Assembly (NCBI RefSeq): GCF_900102055.1
Contig: NZ_FNBA01000001.1
Coordinates: 831,085 to 895,084, forward strand
DNA from: Ulvibacter litoralis
Lineage (GTDB): Bacteria; Bacteroidota; Bacteroidia; Flavobacteriales; Flavobacteriaceae
Length of the DNA: 64,000 nucleotides
Direction of reading: 5' to 3'
Shown one piece after another: positions 1 through 8,328 of the stretch. Both the position numbers and the translations under genes were made by a program. The notes below the pieces were generated by a model. The model worked only from the letters and a program-made list of their open reading frames with translations, was not told the DNA's origin and made no database searches. Each line of letters opens with the position of its first letter. Positions within the stretch are counted from its first letter, which is position 1.

Positions 1-603
1 GTGCAAATAAGTTACGCGCTTAGTGAGCGCCTTAGTATTCGTTCTGGAGTAAGCAATGTAGATCTTAGTTATGCTACCGGTGGTGTAGAACTTGGAACAG
101 GTCCTGTTGCTGTAGCTTTAAAAAGTATTAATTATAATGGAACAGGAACAGTTGTTACCGCTTTAGACGCAGGAACTATTCGCGAAGCCAACGCAGCTCT
201 TAATGGAGGTTTTGGAGAGATTATGCCAAAATCAACCAATGGAGAAGCTCAGATTGTTCAGAGTCTTTCGTATTATGAAGTTCCATTAGAATTAAAATAC
301 GCCGTGTTTACCAAAAAATTTGGTGTCAATCTTATTGGTGGACTTAGTACCTTATTCTTAGGAAACAATGAGGTTTCTGTAACGGCAGCCGATTTTAATA
401 GCTCTCTTGGAGAAGCAAACAACCTATCGTCCGTTAGTTTTTCAACCAACGTCGGATTAGGATTTGATTATAAAATTTCAAAAAAGTTTAAGTTTAATGT
501 TGAGCCTATGTTTAAATATCAACTAAATCCATATACAGACGCGTCTGTCGACTTTAAACCCTATTATTTAGGAGTTTATACAGGGTTTAGCTATAAATTT
601 TAG
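1..603 (+). CDS. Outer-membrane beta-barrel protein, C-terminal part (cut by window edge)
   Basis: The reading frame is open from the first base, so the 5' end lies outside the window and the GTG at position 1 is probably not the start. The visible 200 residues alternate polar and hydrophobic residues in short strands (for example YYEVPLELKYAVF and KFKFNVEPMFKYQL) and end in an aromatic strand finishing YKF, as is usual for Bacteroidota outer-membrane barrels. The protein is probably the porin-like barrel half of a larger envelope protein. No catalytic motif is visible and no specific function can be given. A hairpin terminator follows about 40 bases after the stop. Confidence 0.6.
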   Translation: MQISYALSERLSIRSGVSNVDLSYATGGVELGTGPVAVALKSINYNGTGTVVTALDAGTIREANAALNGGFGEIMPKSTNGEAQIVQSLSYYEVPLELKYAVFTKKFGVNLIGGLSTLFLGNNEVSVTAADFNSSLGEANNLSSVSFSTNVGLGFDYKISKKFKFNVEPMFKYQLNPYTDASVDFKPYYLGVYTGFSYKF

Positions 604-644
604 GTTAGTTTTTTAGTTGGTTTGGTTATACCAAGCATTTAATT

Positions 645-676
645 AAAACCGTTCTTCGCCATAGGACGGTTTTTTT
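645..676 (+). terminator. Rho-independent terminator after the barrel gene
   Basis: An A-rich AAAACCGT arm pairs with ACGGTTTT across a short loop and is followed by a T run. It lies between two convergent genes (barrel gene on plus, acyltransferase on minus). The A run on the 5' side means it could also work on the minus strand. Confidence 0.8.
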
Positions 677-686
677 ATGCCGAATT

Positions 687-1427
687 TTAAACCGTTGGAT
701 GTTCTAACTCGTTCAAGATAATCTCACGTGTTTTCTGTTTCAACATTCTTCGGTCGTCTGCAGCTAAAATTTCTGTAGGAATCACTTCATGCACTTTTAC
801 ACGCATCTTCCCTGGAGTACCACTAAAAAAAGTATATGAAAAACGCTTTTTGTTATCGTGAAACGTTAAGGGCGCAATAGGAATGTTATGTTCTATCGCT
901 AATCTAAAAGCGCCATCTTTAAATTCGTCTAATACTACAGATTCGTCGTCTGGAACGCCGCCTTCAGGAAAAATACAAACACTTAGTCCCATATTAATTT
1001 TACGTTGCGCACTTTCAAAAACATCGCGACGGCTTTTCGGACTGTGCCTATCTACCAAAATACACGTTCTTTTGTAAAAGAATCCAAACAGAGGGATTTT
1101 AGAAAGTTCCTTCTTCCCCACAAAAACAAATGGATTTTTGGTTACATACAACATCAACATAATATCTGCCATAGAAGTATGGTTGGAGACAAACATATAA
1201 CTTGCTTTCTTTTTATAGGTAGTTTCTCTTTTTATAACAGGGAGGAACCCCATTCCGAAGAGAATAATGGTTGCCCAAAGGCGTGCCAATTTAAAAAAGA
1301 GTGGGTACCACTGCTCTCTCAAGATACTAATGACTAAAAACGGAAATAATACAACGATAGGTACGGTTACTAAAATATAGAACCAAATTCTATACAGGGT
1401 ATACCAAAAATACTTGATTACTTTCAT
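687..1427 (-). CDS. plsC: 1-acyl-sn-glycerol-3-phosphate acyltransferase (PlsC family)
   Basis: Transfers an acyl chain to lysophosphatidic acid (or a related acceptor) at the inner membrane during phospholipid synthesis. The 246-residue protein starts with one or two membrane segments (about residues 10-35 and 48-62), followed by the catalytic HX4D motif (H83 to D88, HTSMAD) and the FPEGG substrate motif at 153-157. I chose the ATG at 1427: an open frame continues upstream to 1676 but runs into trpS and shows no family similarity. A TATTTTTG promoter box ends 7 bases before this ATG, which supports the choice and suggests a leaderless mRNA. The substrate cannot be fixed from sequence. Confidence 0.88.
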   Translation of the reverse strand: MKVIKYFWYTLYRIWFYILVTVPIVVLFPFLVISILREQWYPLFFKLARLWATIILFGMGFLPVIKRETTYKKKASYMFVSNHTSMADIMLMLYVTKNPFVFVGKKELSKIPLFGFFYKRTCILVDRHSPKSRRDVFESAQRKINMGLSVCIFPEGGVPDDESVVLDEFKDGAFRLAIEHNIPIAPLTFHDNKKRFSYTFFSGTPGKMRVKVHEVIPTEILAADDRRMLKQKTREIILNELEHPTV

Positions 1428-1434
1428 GGAAGAC

Positions 1435-1442
1435 CAAAAATA
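1435..1442 (-). promoter_or_regulatory. -7 promoter box for the acyltransferase gene
   Basis: TATTTTTG on the minus strand matches the Bacteroidota -7 consensus TAnnTTTG. Transcription would begin at about the start codon at 1427. No convincing -33 TTG is seen at the ideal spacing. Confidence 0.5.
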
Positions 1443-1475
1443 ACGATTTGAAGAATGCAAATACACTAAAAAAAG

Positions 1476-1483
1476 TAACTTTG
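1476..1483 (+). promoter_or_regulatory. -7 promoter box for trpS
   Basis: TAACTTTG matches TAnnTTTG and lies 17 bases before the trpS ATG. Together with the minus-strand box at 1435-1442 it makes a compact divergent promoter region. No Shine-Dalgarno sequence is present. Confidence 0.55.
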
Positions 1484-1500
1484 CTAAAAAAATTACTACC

Positions 1501-2469
1501 ATGTCAAGAATACTTACTGGGATACAAAGTACAGGAACTCCACATTTAGGAAATATACTAGGAGCCTTAATACCTGCAATTGAAATGGCGAACGATCCTA
1601 AAAACGAATCGTTTCTATTTATTGCCGATATGCATTCACTTACGCAAATAAAAAATGCAGAAACATTACGAAACAATACTTACAGTACTGCTGCAACATG
1701 GCTGGCTTTAGGATTGGACATTTCAAAAACTGTTTTTTATCGTCAAAGTGCCATTCCACAAGTAACAGAACTTTCTTGGTATTTAAGCTGTTTTTTTCCA
1801 TACCAACGTCTCACACTCGCACATTCATTTAAAGACAAAGCAGGTCGTTTAGAAGATGTAAACGCTGGTTTATTTACGTACCCAATACTGATGGCTGCCG
1901 ATATTTTATTATACGACGCCGAAATTGTACCCGTAGGAAAAGACCAATTGCAACATTTAGAAATAACGCGTGATGTTGCAGCTCGTTTTCATGCGCAATT
2001 AGGAGAAACTTTTGTCATGCCAGATGCTAAAATTCAAGAAAACAGCAAGCTTATCCCTGGAACTGACGGTTCAAAAATGAGCAAGTCTAAAAACAACATT
2101 ATTAATATCTTTTTAGCAGACAAAGCTCTTCGGAAACAAATCATGACGATTGAAACCGACAGTACTCCAATGGAAGATCCGAAAGACCCAGAAACGTGCA
2201 ATGTTTTTGCACTTTATAAATTATTAGGCTCGGATGAAGCGATTGCAACCATGCGAAAAAATTACGAAGGTGGAAATTATGGCTACGGTCATGCCAAACA
2301 AGCGCTGTTCGAATTAATCGTAGAACGTTTCGCAGAAGAACGCAAACGCTACACCTACTATATGGAGAACCAACATGAAATTGAGAAAGCGCTAGAAGTT
2401 GGAGCTGCAAAAGCATCTTTGGTAGCTAACGACGTACTAAAAAGAGTTCGTAAAAAGCTAGGGTACTAA
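1501..2469 (+). CDS. trpS: Tryptophan--tRNA ligase
   Basis: Charges tRNA-Trp with tryptophan in the cytoplasm. The 322-residue length is normal for bacterial TrpRS. The class I signatures are visible: the HIGH-equivalent TPHLGN at residues 13-18 in the Rossmann fold, and KMSKS at 192-196. The substrate-pocket region (GKDQLQHLEITRD) also fits the family. Transcription comes from its own promoter, divergent from the acyltransferase. The stop codon overlaps the last bases of the convergent dprA gene by 4 bp, leaving no room for a terminator between them. Confidence 0.97.
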   Translation: MSRILTGIQSTGTPHLGNILGALIPAIEMANDPKNESFLFIADMHSLTQIKNAETLRNNTYSTAATWLALGLDISKTVFYRQSAIPQVTELSWYLSCFFPYQRLTLAHSFKDKAGRLEDVNAGLFTYPILMAADILLYDAEIVPVGKDQLQHLEITRDVAARFHAQLGETFVMPDAKIQENSKLIPGTDGSKMSKSKNNIINIFLADKALRKQIMTIETDSTPMEDPKDPETCNVFALYKLLGSDEAIATMRKNYEGGNYGYGHAKQALFELIVERFAEERKRYTYYMENQHEIEKALEVGAAKASLVANDVLKRVRKKLGY

Positions 2470-3572
2470 ACCACTTGAAATAATTTACCCGGTATAGGTC
2501 GCACCACCCCTTTAAGTTCTAAACTTAACAGTAGTGTTGCGACCTTATACGTAGGCATGGTACAATGTTGCGAAATTTCATCTAATAATACTTTTTCGTG
2601 TTGGTTTAGATACTCGTAAACAATCGTTTCTTCGTCGGTAAGCGCCACAAATAGTTCAGCTTGTACTGACTTTACTGGCGTTTTATCAAGTTTCCATCCT
2701 AACATATACACAATATCGGCAGCACAGGTAAGCAATCGGGCTTGCTGACTTTTTATTAAATCGTTGCAACCTTCACTCTGACTATCGGAGGTTCTTCCGG
2801 GAACCGCAAATACTTCTCGATTGTAGGAGTTTGCAATATCGGCAGTTACCAAACTCCCTCCTTTTTCGGCAGATTCGATCACAATTGTTGCTTCGCTCAT
2901 TCCAGCAATAATTCTATTTCTACGCAAGAAATTAGTGCGATCAAAGGCGTCGTTGCTCCAAAATTCGGTTAGAAACCCACCATTTTCTTCAATACTAGGG
3001 ATGTACTTTTTATGAACTTTAGGATATACTTGTTCAAATCCATGGGCCAAACAAGCAATCGTTTGCAATCCATGTTCCATCGCTGCTTTATGTGCGACAA
3101 TATCGACCCCATAGGCAAATCCAGAAACGATTATAGGGTCAAGGGGCGCTAACTCTTCAATTAACTGTTCGCAAAAGGCTTTTCCGTAGGTGGTGATTTT
3201 TCGGGTTCCTACAATGCTTAGTATTTTTCTCTTCGGAAGGTCAATTCTTCCTTTCTGAAAGAGTAGCATGGGACCATCTATACAATGCTTCAATTTTTCT
3301 GGGTAGTTGCTGTCTTTAAAATAACTGAAGCTAATATCATTCGCTTTCATATAAGAAAGTTCTGCTTCAGCTTCCTCTAAAAAACGGTCTGAAGACAGGT
3401 CTTTTATTTTTGAAGCACCAATGCCATCAATTTTGAGTAAATTTTGTTTCTTTTCTTTAAAAACTCCTTCCGCAGAACCTATGTGTTGGAGTAATTTTTT
3501 GGCTGAAGCATCCCCAAGATTTGGTACACGTTGTAAGGCGAGGGTAAAAACCAATTCGTTTTCTGAAATCAT
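2466..3572 (-). CDS. dprA: DNA-processing protein DprA (natural transformation)
   Basis: DprA binds incoming single-stranded DNA and loads RecA during natural transformation. The 368-residue protein has an N-terminal helix-hairpin-helix region (about 5-60, including RVPNLGDASAKKLL and GIGASKI), then the DprA Rossmann domain (about 75-285) with VGTRK, SGFAYGVD, RNRIIAGMS and GGSLVTA segments, and a C-terminal winged-helix region (about 305-365). This is the full three-part architecture common in Bacteroidota. It stands alone on the minus strand, convergent with trpS and divergent from the HU/SPOR gene. Presence of dprA is compatible with competence, but no other competence gene is in view. Confidence 0.95.
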   Translation of the reverse strand: MISENELVFTLALQRVPNLGDASAKKLLQHIGSAEGVFKEKKQNLLKIDGIGASKIKDLSSDRFLEEAEAELSYMKANDISFSYFKDSNYPEKLKHCIDGPMLLFQKGRIDLPKRKILSIVGTRKITTYGKAFCEQLIEELAPLDPIIVSGFAYGVDIVAHKAAMEHGLQTIACLAHGFEQVYPKVHKKYIPSIEENGGFLTEFWSNDAFDRTNFLRRNRIIAGMSEATIVIESAEKGGSLVTADIANSYNREVFAVPGRTSDSQSEGCNDLIKSQQARLLTCAADIVYMLGWKLDKTPVKSVQAELFVALTDEETIVYEYLNQHEKVLLDEISQHCTMPTYKVATLLLSLELKGVVRPIPGKLFQVV

Positions 3573-3669
3573 AAAATTCCTAACTAATTGGGGAGCAATT
3601 AAATGTACAACTTTTTTAGAGTTGTTAATAAGTTCGAGGCTTCAAAAGTGAAAAAAAGTGAAAAAAAAG

Positions 3670-3677
3670 TATCTTTG
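3670..3677 (+). promoter_or_regulatory. -7 promoter box abutting the HU/SPOR gene start
   Basis: TATCTTTG lies only 5 bases before the ATG at 3683, so the mRNA should be leaderless or nearly so. The 16 bases from box through ATG are identical to those in front of the DUF6909 gene near 63.1 kb. Confidence 0.55.
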
Positions 3678-3682
3678 TTTCA

Positions 3683-4615
3683 ATGCAAATGACCACTTAC
3701 ATAAACGATTTATTGTACCGATACGAATGTGTAATTATCCCTGGTTTCGGGGCTTTTTTAACACAATATCGATCTGCAAAAATTGACGAGACGTCGCATA
3801 CGTTCTACCCTCCTGGAAAAGTTGTAACTTTTAACAGACAGTTACAAACTAACGATGGATTGTTGGCAAATTATGTTGCTTCAGTTGAAAATTGCAGTTA
3901 TGAATCTGCGCTTCAAAACATTAGAAGCTTTACTGGGAAATTGCAATCACAATTAGCGAATAAAGAAGTCGTTTCTTTTAAAAATATTGGTGATTTTGCC
4001 TTAAATGAAGAACGTGCCATTCAGTTTACACCTTCAGAAAAAGAAAACTTTAGCACCACTTCTTTCGGACTAACTCCTTTTGTATCACAACAAGTAGTAC
4101 GTGAAGAGAAAACGGAGAAAGTTGTAGAAAAAACACCGCTGTTATTCACTCCTGGAAAACGAGAGCGTTACCCATATCTAAAATATGCCGCTGTAGCTGT
4201 TGTCGCTTTATCGGTTGCGGGAATTGGAGCTTTAAAATTATATGAAGGAGAAGTTCAGAAATATAATTTTGCTGAAAAACAAAAAGCAGATACCCGATTA
4301 GAAAACAAGATACAAGAAGCTACGTTTGTAATTGAGAATCCGTTACCCACTTTAAATCTTACACTTCCGAAGCTAACTGGAAAATACCATATCGTTGCAG
4401 GCGCATTTAGAGTTGAAGAAAATGCTGCTAAAAAACGCAACGAATTACTTTCCAAAGGCTACCAGGCAAAATTGATTGGAGAAAACCAATATGGCTTGCA
4501 CATGGTTGTATACAGCAGTCACCAAGACCGCTTAGAAGCTCGTAAAAGCTTGCATACTATTAAGCTTTCTGAAAATAAGGATGCTTGGTTATTGGTGCGT
4601 GATTTAAACAACTAA
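3683..4615 (+). CDS. HU-CCDC81-type / SPOR domain membrane protein
   Basis: The 310-residue protein combines three parts. The N-terminus (about 3-140) resembles the prokaryotic HU-CCDC81 domain, with a YRYECVIIPGFGAFL segment and a GLLANYVA segment. A single hydrophobic span follows (about 163-185, YAAVAVVALSVAGIGAL). The C-terminal SPOR domain (about 233-310) has the typical YHIVAGAF opening; SPOR domains bind denuded peptidoglycan glycan strands, mostly at division septa. The likely topology is HU-like part in the cytoplasm and SPOR in the periplasm. Met1 and Met3 are both possible starts; the promoter box favours 3683. Its role in division or chromosome-envelope linkage is inference. Confidence 0.82.
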   Translation: MQMTTYINDLLYRYECVIIPGFGAFLTQYRSAKIDETSHTFYPPGKVVTFNRQLQTNDGLLANYVASVENCSYESALQNIRSFTGKLQSQLANKEVVSFKNIGDFALNEERAIQFTPSEKENFSTTSFGLTPFVSQQVVREEKTEKVVEKTPLLFTPGKRERYPYLKYAAVAVVALSVAGIGALKLYEGEVQKYNFAEKQKADTRLENKIQEATFVIENPLPTLNLTLPKLTGKYHIVAGAFRVEENAAKKRNELLSKGYQAKLIGENQYGLHMVVYSSHQDRLEARKSLHTIKLSENKDAWLLVRDLNN

Positions 4616-4655
4616 ATTTTACTCTTTTAAAATATTTCCGCTTAGACGGTTTTGG

Positions 4656-4663
4656 TATCTTTG
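4656..4663 (+). promoter_or_regulatory. -7 promoter box for the thioesterase gene
   Basis: TATCTTTG, 10 bases before the GTG at 4674 and 13 before the ATG at 4677. It lies in the 58-bp gap after the HU/SPOR gene. Confidence 0.5.
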
Positions 4664-4673
4664 CAAAAAATTT

Positions 4674-5186
4674 GTGATGATTTCAAAAACCCCTAAAGAA
4701 TCTAGAACTGTCGTAACCGATTTGGTACTTCCTAGTGAGACAAATCCTATTGGCAACATGTTTGGAGGTGAACTACTGGCTAGAATGGATCGAGCGGCTA
4801 GTATTGCTGCCCGAAGACATAGCCGTAGAATTGTAGTGACTGTTTCTGTAAACCACGTAGCGTTTAATAAAATGATTCCGTTGGGAAGTGTTGTTACTGT
4901 GGAAGCAAAAGTATCTAGAGCTTTTAAAACATCGATGGAGATTTTTATGGATGTTTGGATTGAAGACCGTGAAAGTGGAATGCGTTCTAAGGCAAATGAA
5001 GCCATTTATACCTTTGTTGCGGTAGATGAAATGGGAACTCCTGTGGTAGTTCCAGCACTTGTTCCTGAAACTGAGCTTGAAATAGAGCGCCATATAGCTG
5101 CCTTACGTAGAAAACAATTAAGTTTAGTTATTGCAGGAAAAATGAAGCCAAATGAAGCCACAGAACTAAAGGCTTTGTTTGAATAA
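4674..5186 (+). CDS. Acyl-CoA thioesterase, hotdog fold (YciA/BACH-like)
   Basis: Hydrolyses acyl-CoA to free acid and CoA in the cytoplasm. The 170-residue protein has the hotdog-family pattern: NPIGNMFGGELLARMDRAA at about residues 23-41, where the N..G.MFGG..L..MD motif holds the catalytic Asn/Asp residues, then a strand with NHVAFNKMIPLG and a central VEAKV strand. The length fits a single hotdog domain with a short C-terminal tail. Start is either GTG 4674 or the adjacent ATG 4677. Chain-length preference cannot be told from sequence. Confidence 0.85.
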   Translation: MMISKTPKESRTVVTDLVLPSETNPIGNMFGGELLARMDRAASIAARRHSRRIVVTVSVNHVAFNKMIPLGSVVTVEAKVSRAFKTSMEIFMDVWIEDRESGMRSKANEAIYTFVAVDEMGTPVVVPALVPETELEIERHIAALRRKQLSLVIAGKMKPNEATELKALFE

Positions 5187-5281
5187 TTTAACCCGTTTTT
5201 GCCAAACTAAAAATACTTTAACCTACTGGTTTCATAGGGTTTACCGTTAGTATTATATTTTACTTTTTAGTTAATTTTCTG

Positions 5282-5311
5282 TTGGTTTTTATATCTAAAT
5301 GAATATATTTG
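5282..5311 (+). promoter_or_regulatory. Promoter (-33/-7) of the first S8 protease gene
   Basis: TTG at 5282-5284, 19 bases, then TATATTTG at 5304-5311, a good Bacteroidota promoter. The expected 5' leader is about 60 bases. The downstream paralogue has almost the same arrangement. Confidence 0.65.
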
Positions 5312-5377
5312 AAACTCTTTGTCTTTTTTTTAAGACTTCAAAGAGAAACTACACTATTCTAAATTAAAAAAATTAGC

Positions 5378-8116
5378 ATGAAAAAAACTACCTTTTACAA
5401 TTCAATGAAACGTAAAAGTGTATTGTTTTTTGCGATGACATTTATCTTTTCTATGTCGTTTGCCCAAAACAGTTACACCATTAAGTTTCAAGACGAAACA
5501 ATTGACATTCCTGAAAACATTTCTACGTTTCAATGGAGCCAAATGCCAGAATCTTCAAAATTAGAAGAGGGGTATTATGGTTGGGTTCAATTTTATGAAA
5601 CTCCAACACAAGACATTCAGAATGCATTTAAGTCTCGTAATCTAGAGCTTATAAACTACATTCCACAGAAAACATACTTGTTCTATTTTCCTGAAACAAC
5701 TTCAGTATCATTTTTAGCACAAAGTGGTGTTCGTGGAATTATTGGTGTTCCTGGAACTGTAAAATTATCTACAGCACTTCAAAACCCTCCTTATGAGGAT
5801 TACGCTATTGATGGTTCAAACATATTGGTAACGCTTCAACATTATAAAAACGTAAACACACAATATGTTATAAATGAATTAGCTGCAAAACAAATTTCAG
5901 TTGTTGAGCAATATGATAACTCTAATAACCTTTTACTTTCTATTCCGAACAATTGTTTAACTGATTTATCAAACTTACCGTTTGTAAAATGGGTGGAATT
6001 AATTACGGCTCCTTCTATTAAAGATGACACTCGAGGAAGAAGTTTACACAGATCAAGCAACCTTGATACACAAACAACTGCTGGTAGAAATTACACAGGT
6101 GAAGGTATTGGTGTTTTAGTTCGTGATGATGGTCGTGTAGGTCCACATATCGATTTTGAAGGACGTTTAACAAACCTAACTGGAGTTACAGGACAAAGTC
6201 ATGGAGATGGTGTAGCTGGAATTATGTCTGGAGCTGGAAACTTAAACCCAGACAATCGTGGAATGGCAGCAGGAGCAACAACTTATGCTGTAAACTACAT
6301 CGCTAGCTTTTTAGATAGTTTAACATTAGGGTTAATTAATGATGGAGATGTTCAAATTACAAATTCATCGTACAGTAATGGTTGTAATGATGGATATACT
6401 ACTGTAACACAAACTGTAGATACACAAACTAAAGATATACCAACATTATTACACGTATTTTCTGCAGGAAACTCTAACGGAAGCAACTGTGGTTATGGTG
6501 CAGGAAGTCAATGGGGAAATATTACAGGAGGTCATAAACAAGGTAAAAATGTAATTGCAACAGCAAATGTGTTTTTTGATGGATCCTTAGTTACTTCAAG
6601 TAGCCGCGGACCTGCTCATGATGGAAGAATTAAGCCAGACATCTCTGCAAATGGACAAAACCAAATTTCGACAAACGAAAACAATACCTACCAAACATTT
6701 GGAGGTACTTCAGGTGCTGCTCCAGGAATCGCAGGTGTTTCTGCTCAATTATACCAAGCGTATGGTGAATTAAACGGAGGTGATTTTCCTCAATCTGCTT
6801 TAATTAAAGCTACGTTAATGAATACCGCTAATGAAGCTGGTAATATTGGTCCTGATTACAAATTTGGATACGGTATTGTAAACGGATTAAGAGCTGCACA
6901 GTTAATTGAAGATGGTCGTTATTTATCTGATGATATTTCACAAGGTGAAGCAAATACACATACAATAAATGTACCTGCAGGAACTACTCAAGTACGTTTT
7001 ATGACCTATTGGAGTGATACTCCTGCTGCACCAAGTGCGAACCCAGCACTAGTAAACGATTTAGATATGGTTGTTACTGATCCAGCATCTGGAGCACATT
7101 TACCTTATATTTTAGATCCAACACCAAATGCAACAACTTTAGATTTACCAGCAACAAACGGTGTAGATCGTTTAAACAATGTTGAGCAGGTTGTAATTAA
7201 TAACCCTGCCGCTGGAGCCTATGACGTTGATATTTCAGGATTTAACGTGCCTTTTGGACCACAAGAGTATTTTATTGTGTATGAAATTATTACTGAAAAC
7301 CTTACGTTAACATATCCAAATGGTGGAGAGTCTTTCACACCTTTCGGAGCACAATCTCTTCATTGGGATGCAATTAACACAACTGAAGATTTCGATTTAG
7401 AGTACTCTACAGACAACGGAACAACTTGGTCTGCTATTACTACTGTTGCAGGAACAGTTACAAACTATGCTTGGAGTGTTCCTAATGAAGTAGGATCTCA
7501 AGTTAAAGTACGAATTACAAGTGGTGCTTTTCAGGATGAGAGTGATGATGTCTTCCACATCGCAAGATACCCAGCCGTATTACAATATGATATGGTTTGT
7601 CCAACCGAAGCTACTGTTAGCTGGAATGCAATAGACGATGCTGAATCATACGATGTATATACCTTAGGTGAGAAATACATGGAAGTTATAACCACCACTA
7701 CAACAGAAGAAGCTATTATTCCAATTACAGATGTTAATGAACCTATTTGGTTTGCTGTTGTAGCTAAAAATGCTACTGAAGGTTGGGCTAGTAGAAGATC
7801 TATTGCTAAATTACATGCAGGAGGCCTTTTAAACTGTAATCTTGGTCTTGAAGAGTCTGTTTTATCTGAAGGGATTGTATTATATCCAAATCCTGCTTCA
7901 GACCAAGTAATGGTGTCTACTAAGAATAACGCATTCGAAACGTTAAACGTTAGTATCATTAACAGCTTAGGACAAAAACTATTCACAAATACATTTACAA
8001 ATGTAAGTGGAACAAACCCAATAGCGGTAGATGTTTCTTCTTACGCAACAGGAATGTATTTTATGACGATTGAATCTGATGGTGTTGCTACAACTAAAAA
8101 ATTGGTTGTTCAGTAA
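5378..8116 (+). CDS. Secreted subtilisin-like serine protease (S8) with T9SS sorting domain, copy 1
   Basis: A 912-residue exported protease. The signal peptide ends near residue 30 (SFAQ). An N-terminal region (about 31-200) precedes the catalytic domain and may act as a prodomain. The S8 triad is visible: Asp at 250/251 (VRDDG), His275 (SHGDG) and Ser445 (GGTSGAAP). A beta-sandwich region with LEYSTDNGTTW lies near 650-720, then a fibronectin-III-like region (about 735-815). The last ~75 residues are a type A T9SS sorting domain (LYPNPASD through TKKLVVQ). It should be released or anchored at the cell surface. Its start is favoured by the hydrophobic signal sequence. It has its own promoter and terminator. 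Substrates are unknown. Confidence 0.93.
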   Translation: MKKTTFYNSMKRKSVLFFAMTFIFSMSFAQNSYTIKFQDETIDIPENISTFQWSQMPESSKLEEGYYGWVQFYETPTQDIQNAFKSRNLELINYIPQKTYLFYFPETTSVSFLAQSGVRGIIGVPGTVKLSTALQNPPYEDYAIDGSNILVTLQHYKNVNTQYVINELAAKQISVVEQYDNSNNLLLSIPNNCLTDLSNLPFVKWVELITAPSIKDDTRGRSLHRSSNLDTQTTAGRNYTGEGIGVLVRDDGRVGPHIDFEGRLTNLTGVTGQSHGDGVAGIMSGAGNLNPDNRGMAAGATTYAVNYIASFLDSLTLGLINDGDVQITNSSYSNGCNDGYTTVTQTVDTQTKDIPTLLHVFSAGNSNGSNCGYGAGSQWGNITGGHKQGKNVIATANVFFDGSLVTSSSRGPAHDGRIKPDISANGQNQISTNENNTYQTFGGTSGAAPGIAGVSAQLYQAYGELNGGDFPQSALIKATLMNTANEAGNIGPDYKFGYGIVNGLRAAQLIEDGRYLSDDISQGEANTHTINVPAGTTQVRFMTYWSDTPAAPSANPALVNDLDMVVTDPASGAHLPYILDPTPNATTLDLPATNGVDRLNNVEQVVINNPAAGAYDVDISGFNVPFGPQEYFIVYEIITENLTLTYPNGGESFTPFGAQSLHWDAINTTEDFDLEYSTDNGTTWSAITTVAGTVTNYAWSVPNEVGSQVKVRITSGAFQDESDDVFHIARYPAVLQYDMVCPTEATVSWNAIDDAESYDVYTLGEKYMEVITTTTTEEAIIPITDVNEPIWFAVVAKNATEGWASRRSIAKLHAGGLLNCNLGLEESVLSEGIVLYPNPASDQVMVSTKNNAFETLNVSIINSLGQKLFTNTFTNVSGTNPIAVDVSSYATGMYFMTIESDGVATTKKLVVQ

Positions 8117-8138
8117 ATCACCTTTCAAATTACATACT

Positions 8139-8179
8139 AAAAGCCATCAAAACAAAACTGTTTTGATGGCTTTTTTTTT
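8139..8179 (+). terminator. Strong terminator after S8 protease copy 1
   Basis: A perfect 16-bp stem (arms 8139-8154 and 8159-8174) with a 4-base loop runs into a T tract ending at 8179. It separates the two protease genes into independent units. Confidence 0.93.
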
Positions 8180-8235
8180 ACACATACTCTACTGAACACC
8201 TAGGATATAGCTGTGTTTTTAACAGTTACTTTCCC

Positions 8236-8264
8236 TTGTTTTAGACTGTAAATCAATATATTTG
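8236..8264 (+). promoter_or_regulatory. Promoter (-33/-7) of the second S8 protease gene
   Basis: TTG at 8236-8238, 18 bases, TATATTTG at 8257-8264. The -7 box is identical to that of copy 1 and sits a similar distance (about 65 bases) from the ATG, suggesting the promoter was duplicated with the gene. Confidence 0.65.
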
Positions 8265-8328
8265 GTATTGTTGTGATTTTTTATCATTCATAAAAACTAC
8301 TACTCTTTAATAATTTAAAAAAACGAAT

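Noticed and set aside
1-3. GTG at position 1 as the start of the barrel gene
   Set aside because: The frame is open to the window edge and the visible sequence begins mid-strand without a signal peptide.
1428-1676. N-terminal extension of the acyltransferase by 83 codons
   Set aside because: It runs antisense through trpS and its promoter, has no family similarity, and the promoter box at 1435-1442 would lie inside it.
3651-3669. A-rich tract before the HU/SPOR gene as a Shine-Dalgarno or slippage site
   Set aside because: No GGAGG-like sequence, and A-rich stretches before genes are general in this AT-rich genome.
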